A DNA stretch of 64,000 bases, from assembly GCF_954871325.1 (NCBI RefSeq), contig NC_088776.1:46518569-46582568 (forward strand), in the 5' to 3' direction. Shown piece after piece: positions 1 to 11,000 of the stretch. This DNA comes from Gordionus sp. m RMFG-2023. Lineage: Eukaryota > Nematomorpha > Gordioida > Chordodea > Parachordodidae. The notes under the pieces are model-generated. The model saw only the letters and a list, made by a program, of their open reading frames with translations. It did not search any database and had not been told where the DNA came from. The number at the start of each line of letters is the position of its first letter. The first letter of the stretch is position 1. The position numbers were made by a program, and so were the translations under genes.

Positions 1-266
1 AATTATATAAGGAAAAAAATTAATATGATCTATTCTTAAAATAAAACAATAATTAAGGATATTCTCTTAGAATTAGAATGAAGCAGGTGGCAATTTTTAT
101 TTTATTTAAACTTTATTAAAATATGATTAGTTTTAATTTCTTCCCATAAAAATTTAGGGCAGTCGGGAAAATATATTGAATTTGCAAAAACTCATAGTAA
201 TACCAAAATTTATAAAAAAATCAAATGATAATAACATTAAATTTGTAGAAATTTTTTTTAATCAAC
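1..266. other. RAE1 intron sequence at left edge
   Basis: AT-rich sequence following the putative donor of the last visible RAE1 exon. No peptide resembling the next RAE1 segment (expected to start near HRCV) is present on the minus strand, so the next exon must lie outside the window. No repeat or other feature was recognised. Confidence 0.5.
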
Positions 267-3200
267 TTGATATTTCAATGTGCACTCGACTTTCCGTACT
301 TCTCTTGGAGTTCCCTCCAAAGAAAACAATACTATATTACGGTTAGCGGTTCCGACAACGGCTACGGGATAAACCTTTTTTATTTAAAAGGATAATAATC
401 TCTGTAAAGATTAGATATTAAAACATCTCAAGTAATGTTAAAGTTATAGAAATGCTAGTTTGTCTTATAATTTCAATTAAGAATAATAATTTTAAAAAAG
501 GTTACGAAAATATATAAGTTAAAACTTATCTAAAATCGTTATAATGTACTATTTTCCAAAATTTGAACACTAATAAATACATAAAAGTGAATATTTAACT
601 TTAAAAAATTGATATATTAAAAATAATCGAAATATTTTTTTTATCTGTAATACAGCATCTGCGCAATAGCATCTTTCAGGTAACTGCAGAGTTAACATTG
701 GATTAGGAGATCTCATGTCCCATAACTGATGAAATAAAATGTATATTAAAAGGAATGAATGTCACATTTTAAGTACATGATATAAGCATAGCTTCTAATG
801 TTGCGAGTACAACAGAGCACCGCTATGTATATCTATTTACAGGCGCGTATGCAGGATTTTTTTTTTGGGGGGGGGGGGTAATTAAATTTTTTTTAAAGAT
901 AATATATTGTTATTTAAAAATTCTTCAAGTTTCATATAGAGGACTAATGACTATTTCTAATATATAATTTTAAATTATTGTGAATTATAAAAATAAAACA
1001 TATTAAATTGGCATATAAAAAACTATAAAATAAATGCTCTAAAATAAAAATATGAAATTTTTTGAGCCTTTAAAATTTATATATTAAATAACTTAAAAAA
1101 TTTTAATATTGAAAACATAAATTAATACACAAAAAGTTTCTTAAGAATAATTGTAATAAAGTATTCATGAAAAAATATATAACGCATTAAAAAATAAAAT
1201 TGCACGGAAATTATGAATAAGGAAAATTTTATAAATTTATAAATATAAAATCCAATCCTCGTTGGGATTGAGCTGATTTTTCATTATCTCATTTGTGCTT
1301 GGCGTCAAATGTCTATGCATATTCAAAAGAGCCAAACCATTTAATCTACTTTCAGAAGTTGAACTTCTTAGGTATTTTTATTCTCCTTAAAGAAGATAAT
1401 GTTCTCTCATCAGTTACAGAATTAATGGGATGAGTTGCTAATATAAATACTAATTTTAATATATTGGGAAAATAGTTAAGCAGACGTTTAGATGCAAAGC
1501 ATCCATAGCATTTTTTGGGACTGTATCAACCATAGTTGGCATTCGGCTAATAAGGCGTCATGGGTAAAATCCTCGTAATTCTTTTTTTCTATCAAGATCT
1601 GAAAAAGATTCGGAAGGCTTTGTGGGGTAGTAATATCTGCAGATTAGTAAGTACAACTTGATGAATTAAGAACCTTTCATTCATTTGAGTTATAAATGTA
1701 TCTAAGAAAGGGATAAACATATTTATTTTATATTACTCTTCTACTGACCCTATATTAATGTATTAATGTTTTGGACGATAATCTTGCCTTGTAGCAACTC
1801 TATGGAGACAAGTATTAAACACGTAAAGCTCTGCTTTTGACTTAACAATAATATATAAAATATGAAATTTACATTAACCCTAATTTCCTTGATTTATAAT
1901 AAAATGCTCTCCACTATTCTCATTGTCTCAATCAAATCAATGTCCTGTTTTTGATAAATATTACATAACTGCATGATTAAATAATTGGTTGTGGCTTGCA
2001 TATTCCATCCGAGATAATTAATGGAGCATATTGCATGGTATGTCTTGTTTGGCCCAAGATATCTTAACAGTCTTGTTAATACTCCATTTAACAAGTGCAA
2101 AGAGCCGGAGGACAATTATCAAAAACTGTGAACTCATAATTCATTCAAAAGAATTAATTCAAAGTGGGAATATAATTCCCTTTTCGTTTATTGATAAAAA
2201 TAGGATTAAAATAGCCATGAAAATATATGTAAAATTAAAAAATTAACTAAGGCCATTCTGTATTGTGAATTGCAGGGTTTAGAATTTCGTGGCCATAGGA
2301 AGCTTGAATTTCGATGATAATAATAATGATTGTATAATTTAAAACATTAAAGAATTCTGCATTAATGGAGAGCCTTAATAGCAGCAATAAAAATGCTACA
2401 TATCTTTGCCCCAGGTTCAAAATAAAATAATTGATATTAACAATAATATCATTCTAGAAAAATTGATTAATGAAATCAATTCTACCTCTCAATTTTGGGA
2501 GATGACACCACAGATATTGCTGGCATTGAGCAGATGTCATTGTGTGCACGATACATTGATACATAAAATAATATTATTAAGGAAATGTTTTTTTAATTTA
2601 TTCCTGTTTCAAGCATGACTGGGTCTGCCGGATGTAATATTTGAGAATCTTAAAATATTCAAATAATAATTAATCTCATTATCAAATTATTTTTTTGAAA
2701 AATATAGTTGAATATAAATTTGATACGTGGGCAAGGGCATGATGGAGCTCGTGTAATGAGTGGGCAACTCAATGTACTCATGCATTTATAAAATGAAAAT
2801 ATCCAACAGCTATATATCTCTACTGTGCTGCTCATTCCCTCAACTTGACAATTTCTAATTCATGTTCTCTACTATTAATATCTAAATTTTTTTATTTATA
2901 CCAGGCAAAATATCTAGCTTCTATGAGAGCTTAGATTCCCCAAGCTACAAAATACTTTAACAGAATTATTTTTGAAACTCCTTGTCCAACAGGAGAAAGA
3001 AATTGAAAAAGCCTGTCCAACAAGATGGAGGTTTCGCTATCAAGGAGTAACAGCTTTTATGGATTAGAAGAGCCTATTATTAATGCTCTTACTGAAATAT
3101 CACAATGGCCTAAACGAGGTATGATATTTCCTCAGCAAGCAAATTATTGGATTCAATACTTATACCAAATTTTTTCCATTAGAATGTATTAATAAATTAT

Positions 3201-6200
3201 TTAATCATGCAGTTATGTAATATTTTTCAAAAATATAGATTCTAGTCTCTTTAATGGACTATAATATATAAGTATATTATAGGGAAATTTATAAATATAA
3301 CAAAAAAACTAAAGCAAATATTGCTATTAAATCTGAAAATTAAATAAATAAAATAAAGTATAATGGAATTATGATTTGAGATAATCTGATTTAATTCTTA
3401 GTAGTTTTTTAATTGATTTTTTATTTTATAAAAAATTTTTCTTATATATTAAAAATTTTCTATAAGTGCTAGAACCATATGGTCTTCGAATTGTTAGGGA
3501 ATCGTCAATTAGGTTGTAATCTGAATTCCTGATTATATGGACGAGATGCACCGAGTAATAGGGATTGGAGTATGTTTTGAGGAAATAATTCTAGAATAGA
3601 CGAAGCCATTTCTATGGCATCTATGACCGTTCGTAGTTATCTGTTTATTTCCCATACGCCTCCTCCGTATAGAAAAATCGTTATAACAGTAAAATAAAAT
3701 ATACGTGGTCTCGCCTAAACGAAAATCTCCTTAGTATCCCATGTTTAGAATATTTATAGTGCTCATATACGAATAAGCAAATCCTATCTAGAGTTACCTA
3801 TATGTCCAAAGATAAATTTAAAAGTATGGGAATTGATGATGAAGTTATTTAATACTGGTACATGCATTGATGACAATATAACTATTTTTTTCAAAGTAAT
3901 AATCAGACTAACTTTCGAAATAGATTGTAAGTATCCTCAAACCTTTGCTCCTATAACCAGGTTTAAATTTTCAAAAAAATATATTGTTTAAAAAAAATGT
4001 ATTTAAAATATAAATACTTTGAAGAATATTATTTGCAGTTATCACTATTAATTTTTTACGATTCTCTTGAGTCTAGAAATCCGACACTTTTACCTCCGGA
4101 GAACCGAGATAAGATTTTTCTATCTACATTTAGCCTTTCAGTAGAAGATGCTGCTATTATAAAATTGAGAAAACATAAGAAATAACTAGAAAGCATTTCA
4201 AAGCGGCACCTATAACTATCTATCTCATTTCTTCCAATTATAACAAAATATGGCTAACCAAGGTAACTCCAATATTTGAATGATTCATTGTTTTGTAATT
4301 TCCCGAAAACTACAAATTTTAACGATCATAGATCTGTAGCTCTTACCTTTATTAGATCAAAAATTTGATTTCTATTGGAAAAATATTCCTGTTCACTCCT
4401 CACCTCTTCTCAAAATATATTCGCGCTTATGAGAGAGATATAATGGGACCTATCTTAGCATTAAAAATAATTATTTCGAAATTCTAGATATAAGCTATCT
4501 TTGTTTTTTACCTTTATTTACTTCAAGAGAGCTTTCGGAAATATTAGGCATGCGTCTTTGTGGTAAATGTCGGAGTATGGTATTGTCATGAATATCATAT
4601 GAATCCTTAACAATAATTACATTGATACTGACAATGGAATTGGAAATATATACTGTCATAAAAAGGGATATCTTTCTGGCTTGCCATAACTTTGATATCC
4701 AATGTTAACCCCATATATTTTATTTTGGGTATGACCTTTACTACTTGGGAATCAAAAGTAAAAGGTATTATTGTTGGAGCATGTGTAGGTGCAAGAATAA
4801 CTGTTTCCTCAAAATGCTCAATCCAACTTTATAACTTTATTTTCTCAGTGTTCCTCTTTATTATCACTATGTGATTTGGATGAGAGATAATCATTTGAGC
4901 GTTTATTATTAGATTCAAAATCTAATAGATTTTAAGCCCCTAATATATCTTTGAGACTATTTTTTACCATCTGGGGAAAGGGCATAGCTCTGCTTACCTC
5001 CTTTTCTAGACCTTAAAGAGGGAATTTATTGTTTATTTCCATACTCATATAATCATGATTTCAGATCATAAACTGGCTCACAATTTGCTGACTGGGCTGC
5101 TGGTAAAATTAAGGGAAAGACCTATTATAAGACAATTTGGCTCTATAAAGCAACTAAAATGTGATGAATCTGAATATTAAAATAAAAATTTATAAAATTA
5201 AATAATAACCAATTGATAAAATAACTACTAGTTATATCAGATAATCTCAGATATTAATTTCGTCACTTTTTTGATTTTAATTTATCAAAATTATAAGCAA
5301 TATTTTACACATATATATTATAGTGAGTCTTGTGGATACTAGAATCTTGATATCTTTTTAAGATTAGCTATTTTATTATTACTTAGATACACTTGTTATT
5401 TTTTGTAACTTACATTATAACCTTAAATAAAATTTCACTGTATCCTACCCTCATAACCATTTGAGATATTTTATTAATTTACATAACATATATTTTACTT
5501 TTAATGTTTTATCCCAGCTGCCAGTAAGAAGAGAAGTGTAATTAGGAGCTTTTATGTAGTGTATTGTCTTTATCGGTGCATCATGCTTTTTTTTAAAAAT
5601 ACAAAGTATTACAAGAATAATTTATGGAAAACATTAAATATATATTATTTCAGAGTTGTTCCAACTTTTATTGCCAATACCAATATGGTATTAATCAGAT
5701 AACATATATCAAATAAATTAAATTATATGTAAAGTTTATTGTACAAAAAAGCACATAATTCATTAATAGTATCATTTTTAATTTATTTGTAATTAATATA
5801 TATAGAATTTGTGAGAGTAAAATAATTAGAAGGAAAAATACTAATACACTTTCTTTCCTTTTATATCAGTTTGGAAATGTGTGTATCAATTTTTTTCAAA
5901 TTAATTCATGGCTAAATATAGGGTAAAGAAAAAAAATTTAATTTATGAGTGTTAATTATCATTTTGTATATCCACTAAAATAGTATATCTTGGTATTTAA
6001 TATTTATAGTTCAACTTAAATAATAAAATGAATTTAAAGTTATAATGATATTAATATTATTGCCATTTTTTATTAAAAATATGAGTTTTAATCCAAATAC
6101 TTGAGCCACTTGAATCATTTGATTTGAAGTAAGATCCCACATTCTTGATGTTTTATCACATCCAGCAGTAAAAATTTTTGTTCCATCCTTAATTTTTTTT

Positions 6201-6701
6201 AAGATACATATTTTACTTACAATATAAATTATAGTACAAAAATTATTATTGAATATATTTCATTTTTTTTTTAAATATAACACTGTCTTTAAATTAATTT
6301 TCTAAAAAAATAATATAGAATATCTTTTGTGGTTTACATCACTCCAACAAGCTGAGAGAACAGGGGCATCTAATTTTTGCATAGCTTTAGGTACACAATT
6401 TCCTGTTGATTGTAATTCCCATATCCTGACCTTTCAAAAATAATAGTCAATAATGATATGCTATTTAAATTACCGTTTGATCCCAACTAGATGCAAGCAT
6501 ATAATTAAGTTGACTGCCCATACCTCCAGGGCTAATAAATCTTAGGGCAGTCACTGTATCATCAGGAGGCTGAGGAATCTCCAAATCCTTATTAGGATTA
6601 GAGGTAACAGTTGGTAATGGAGTTGGTTGAGGCGAAGCGAAGGTGCCTGTGCTACCAAAACCAATATTTGATTGAAAAGAAGGAACTTGTGCTCCAAACA
6701 T
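267..6701 (-). CDS. RAE1: RAE1/Gle2 mRNA export factor, WD40 propeller, 3' end beyond window
   Basis: Six exons read on the minus strand: 6474-6701, 6338-6430, 6101-6187, 5499-5585, 654-725 and 267-374. All join in phase 0 at GT-AG sites and give 225 residues, about 60-65% of the usual ~350-370. The N-terminus is Gly/Phe/Ser-rich with [16 protein letters not shown], the RAE1 lead-in. It is followed by WD40 blades with [32 protein letters not shown] and the RAE1-specific LPERCYCAD, then [15 protein letters not shown]. The family docks on the NUP98 GLEBS motif at the nuclear pore, acts in mRNA export and has spindle roles. The start is the only Met before the Gly/Phe stretch. The last three or so blades must lie left of base 1. 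Introns run from 43 bp to 4773 bp. The exon 6 donor (gttgat) is non-consensus after GT. Identification is by residue pattern and is very secure; splice sites are inferred. Confidence 0.93.
1240..2115 (-). pseudogene. hAT transposase remnant, C-terminal dimerisation part
   Basis: Reading the minus strand from 2115 down, one frame gives [20 protein letters not shown], resembling the segment of P52rIPK/ZMYM1-type hAT transposases that precedes the C-terminal domain. After a gap follow [12 protein letters not shown], then [13 protein letters not shown] and [17 protein letters not shown]. These are the hallmark of the hAT dimerisation domain (family pattern: T-ER-FS-LRR-K...R-L-LNGLALL-IHR). The pieces lie in different frames with stops between them, so the copy is dead. 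The catalytic part is not on this strand; a matching piece in the opposite orientation lies at 2090-3240. Confidence 0.7.
2090..3240 (+). pseudogene. hAT transposase remnant, central catalytic part, opposite orientation
   Basis: The plus strand carries, in order and in shifting frames, [10 protein letters not shown] near 2275, [20 protein letters not shown] near 2500, [17 protein letters not shown] near 2725 and CPTRWRFRY near 3015. Each is a diagnostic block of the ZMYM1/P52rIPK-like hAT transposases (family forms: QGLAFRGHR, DETTDISGKEQMSLC, RGQGYDGA, CPTRW). Several stops and frame shifts separate the blocks. The end at 3194-3236 repeats almost exactly, in inverted orientation, the segment at 1943-1988. 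The two remnants are therefore either two copies or one element broken by an inversion with a short duplication. Confidence 0.75.
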
Positions 6702-7303
6702 AATATTTTCAATAAAAATTTTAAATTTTAAATACAGGAACGAACGAATAAAGAGTTAAGCCTTTTAAAATTAATAATAAAAAAAATTTGAAATAATAAT
6801 AATAAATCAAATTTGCTTATATGAACAACTAATGTTGAGCAATATAGCAGATGTTGATATCTTAAATTTTCAGAGATTTTATATATTGTTTCAAAGATAA
6901 TTATTTAAAATTACCTGTAAATTAACGAACTTTGCATTCAAAAGATACCGATATTTAGAAAAAAATTATATTAGTTAATTTAAATAGTATTTAATTTTAA
7001 TATACTATTTTATTTTGTTTAATATTTTAAGATAAAATAGGATTGTTAAAAAGCACGATTCGGGCCCATTTTTAAAAACGAACCGATTACCAATTTTCGC
7101 CAAAATAATAATATATAACCCTTAAGACCTAGTAATAGAATTCCAAACACCATCTTAGACCTAAATCTCTCGGCTTACATAATGCTGTTTTGGCCAAAAT
7201 TTTAATTATTTAGTTGTTCTGACTAGTCTTTATGACTTGACTCTAGGACGTGATATAGTTCACCTTTGTTCTTTATTACCTATCTATTTGCCAACCAATG
7301 ACT
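6702..7303. other. intergenic, with degraded family-A MITE copy at about 7041-7215
   Basis: AT-rich upstream region of RAE1. The stretch from about 7041 starts gttaaaaagcacgattcggg, has tttttaaaaa after it, then gccaaaataata and a weaker inverted end near 7195-7215. This matches the MITE at 20813-21022 in layout. No gene is visible. The LTR element is inserted just beyond it. Confidence 0.45.
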
Positions 7304-7588
7304 TGTTGCGTTATATACTTTTTGTTTTTGAATTCTTTTTGTTTTTGAATTTTTTATAATCTAATTTTTTGTTATTTGTTATAATCTAATTTTATTTTAT
7401 AAACGGCGTAACCTTACTTTTTTAATATTATTTTACTTTTTTGTATTTCGTTTATATTCTAATTTGGACGTATAAAAAATGTATATAATAGAAGTGTGAA
7501 ATGGAAAAAATAGTATTAATAGTATTAATAAAGTTAAATATAAATAAACACCTTTTTACCTTTGTGCACATATTCATGTTACTCTACA
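7304..7588 (+). repeat. 5' long terminal repeat
   Basis: Left LTR, 285 bp, starting TGTTGCG and ending CTCTACA. It contains two near-identical tttttgtttttgaat tracts near its start and aligns without gaps to 12545-12829. Confidence 0.93.
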
Positions 7589-7760
7589 TGGTGCTCCAGT
7601 TTTGGCAAAAGAAACTCGCCTCATGGAAATTTTTTTTTAAAAATAAAATTTTTTTCCCTTTGTAAATATGGTTAATAAAAAAAATTATAAAATGGTACAA
7701 ACAATTCTATATAAGATGGATAAAAAAGGGTAAGTCATTTCAAAATTATTTTCATCAATT

Positions 7761-7997
7761 ATGTTCGCCTTCAAAGTACTAAATGTACCCCATCAAATTT
7801 CCATCTACGATATTTTATTTGATTTAACTTATAATTGCGATGTCAACTTTTCTAGGATAAACGGTACGGAGGATGTGCTGTTTGAATTTATGAATTTAAG
7901 AGACATGATAAATTGCTTTGAATTATTAAACGGGAAACACTATATTTACAGCGATAGTGATTTCATTGAATTAATTTGTATATTCGTTAAAACATAA
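7761..7997 (+). CDS. 78-aa leader ORF of the LTR element, RRM-like pattern
   Basis: A small ORF in the leader between the left LTR and the gag-pol ORF. The protein begins MFAFKVLNVP and continues with an acidic/hydrophobic alternation, then DVLFEFMNLRDMINCFELLNG. By eye this follows the beta-alpha-beta-beta-alpha-beta order of an RNA recognition motif: an RNP2-like KVLNVP, a helix around YDILFDLT, an RNP1-like DVLFEFMNL, then a helix with ELLNG. A separate leader ORF is unusual for Ty3/gypsy elements. Function and even expression are inference; it could be a chance ORF, though its base composition is more coding-like than its surroundings. Confidence 0.45.
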   Translation: MFAFKVLNVPHQISIYDILFDLTYNCDVNFSRINGTEDVLFEFMNLRDMINCFELLNGKHYIYSDSDFIELICIFVKT

Positions 7998-8072
7998 ATA
8001 GTTATACCAAAACTTGAATTAATAAAATAATAAATGTTATAATTGCTTATTTATGTGTCTTATTAATTAAAT

Positions 8073-11000
8073 ATGGAAATTAAACAAGAATTTACACATA
8101 AGATCCCTAAGTTAGTGGGTCCTCTTACTGAAATTTATTTAGACAGAATATTAAATTACTTTTCGACCAGTACATTATCGGACTCTATTAAAATTAATAC
8201 TTTGCTTAATAATTTATCAGACGAAGTTTTTGACGACATTAAGGCAATTTGTTCTGATACCGATATTTTAGATCTTAAAATTGTGATTAAAAAGTTAACC
8301 TATCTTTTACCAGCGCTAAATTTAAATACTTTAATTAATAAATTTAATCTTCTTCAACAAAACTCATCAGAGAGTTTTATGCTGTGGTACATTAGAGTAT
8401 CGAAACTTCATAAGAAATGTAATTTTTTGGACGATAGTAGATTAAAAGAGAAATTACGGACATCTACCTTAAACGATAAGATTAAATACAAATTCTCCAA
8501 AAATTTTGACCTTACATTGAATCAGATGGTGGAATTAGGGGTGAAATTGGATTCTAGTAATATTAAGTCGGAGGATAATGATATAAGTTATATAAATAAG
8601 GATAAAAAGTCCGATAAAGATAAAAATTTTTGCAGTAGAAGTGATAATAATTTTAGAAATAATTTTAGAAATAATTATGATAATAGATATAGAAATGTGA
8701 ATTACAATAATAATTTTAGATACAATTATGGTAATAATAATTCGCGATACCACGATAATTATAACAATTATAACTATAACAATTATCGCTATAATAATAA
8801 TAATCAATCGAATTATGGTAGAAATAATACATGGTATGATAATAATCAAAGAAAACAAATCCAATACGGTGACGGAAATCGTAACAATTACCAATCTTAT
8901 TACAACAATTCAAATAATTATAGAGGTAATGATAATAATCAGAGAAAGCAAATACAATATAACAACAACTCAAATAATTATAGAAGTGGCGACGAAAATA
9001 ATAGAAAGCAAATACAATACAATAATGATTACAACATGAATATTGAAGAAATTATTGAAGAAAAAGGCGACTCTACAAAGAACAAAGATGATAATGATTT
9101 TAATGTCAACAATTTATCTGGCGATATGATTAATGACAAAGATAACGCTTTTATGACTACTTTAAAAGTGAACGACATTGTTACTTGTATGCAAGTGGAC
9201 ACTGGATCCAAATACACTATTATACCTCATGGTCTGGCTAAAAAACTTGGTATTAGAGATCTTAAGAAATCCGAGCTACAACTCACTGCTTATGATGGGA
9301 AATTAATCAAAATCATAGGAACTACTCAAGTTAAAGTGACTTATGATGGTATTTCCAAATATTTACAAGTGGTAGTGGTTGAATCAAGTAAAAATGCCTT
9401 GTTGGGACGTATGTGGATCAATGCTTTCAAAAATATTTTAAATAAATTTATAGCAAATATTGACACTAATTATGAAGATGAAATAAAAAAATTGATTAAA
9501 GAGTGTGAATCGAAATTAACTAATGGGCCAATCAACAAAGCAAGTGTCAAGTTACATTTAAGAAGTGATGCCCAACCTAAAATTATACCGCCTAGACGTA
9601 TCCCTTATTCAAAAATTGATCTTGTTAGTAATGAACTCAAAAAATGGATACATGATAAAATAATTGAGCCGGTGAATGATGTCCGATGGGCAAGTCCTGT
9701 TACCGCTGTCTACAAAGAAGATGGGAGCATTAGGCTTTGCGCTGATTTTAAGGATACTGTAAACCCAGCTCTAGAAGACTTTAGATACCCTCTACCACGA
9801 ATTAATGATCTAATTGCTAAACTTTCGGAAGGAAAGAAATTTACGAAGATTGACTTTAAAAATGCTTTCTTACAGATTCCAATTGATAAAAGTTGCAGAA
9901 ATATTTTAACCATATCTACGCATAAGGGATATTACCAATTTACTAGACTTCCTTTTGGGCTTAAGACCTCATCTGCAATTTTTCAACAGATTATGGATCA
10001 AATCTTCGGTGACATGGATGACGTTATATTTTATATTGATGATTTACTTATAACTGGAAAAAACGATGAAGCCCACCTAAACAACATAAAAAAAGTATTT
10101 GATAGGATATCATCGTATGGGCTAATACCTAACTTTAATAAAAGTGCGTTCTTTAAAAACAAAGTGAGGTTCCTGGGTCATAATATTGACGCTAAGGGGA
10201 TTCATGCTAATCACGACAAAATTGAAGCAATAATTAATATGCCAGAACCAAAATCAGCTGCTGAATTATCAACATTTCTGGGAATGGCTGGCTACTATAG
10301 AAAATTTTTGAACAATTTTGCGGAAATTGCCGATCCTCTTTATAAGATTGTCAATAAAGAAAAATGGGCTTGGAACCTAGAACACTCTAAAAGTTTTAAT
10401 GATCTAAAGAAGTTAATTAGTCTTCCACCTGCTTTGACATATTTTAACCCTGAATTACCTATAGGGATAGCCACTGACGCATCAAAATGTGGTTTAGGAG
10501 CTGTACTATTTTATATTGAAAAAGATGGTAAAGAAAAACCTATAGCTTTCGCGTTGAGAACTTTATTAAAGTCTGAAATGAACTATACCAATATTGAGCG
10601 TGAGGCTCTCGCTATAATGTTCGCTATAAAGAGATTTCAGGAATATTTAATTGGCACAAAATTTACAATTATTACTGACCATAAGCCTCTAGTTCACATC
10701 TTCACCAAGGGTCTTAAGGATAATAGCACCATGTCGTTAAGACTCCAGAAGTGGAATATTACATTAGGAGGATATGATTTTAATATAAAGTATAAAGCCG
10801 GTAAATATAATGTTGTTCCTGATTGCCTTTCAAGATTACCACAAGAATGTCGTGATGAAACTATTGAAGATGTAACCATAATAAATGAATATGAGGATTT
10901 ACCTATTAACTTTGATCAAATTCGTGATGAAACTTTGAAAGATACGGAATTAAAACAAGTCATAAATGATATTAATAACAACAGACCTATAATGAATAAT

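Larger units (their letters stand above)
726..5498. other. RAE1 intron 4 (4.8 kb), filled with mobile-element debris
   Basis: This intron lies between exons ending TLK and beginning LWDMRS. It contains a poly-G bearing repeat near 840-890, hAT transposase scraps at 1240-3240, and about 1.6 kb (3480-5120) of higher-complexity sequence with several interrupted reading frames on both strands that I could not assign to any family. That last part looks like another dead element, because its frames are broken and no host exon is expected there. Confidence 0.6.

Noticed and set aside
2406-2618. Plus-strand frame with [20 protein letters not shown] resembling the RAE1 FWD...RCYCAD blade
   Set aside because: The real RAE1 exon for this blade was found at 654-725 on the minus strand, and the adjacent frame at 2490 reads clear hAT transposase blocks, so the resemblance is chance.
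8535-9217. Antisense and alternate-frame ORFs of 60-119 codons within the gag region
   Set aside because: They arise from the Asn-codon-rich low-complexity tract; products are Ile/Tyr runs without any domain.
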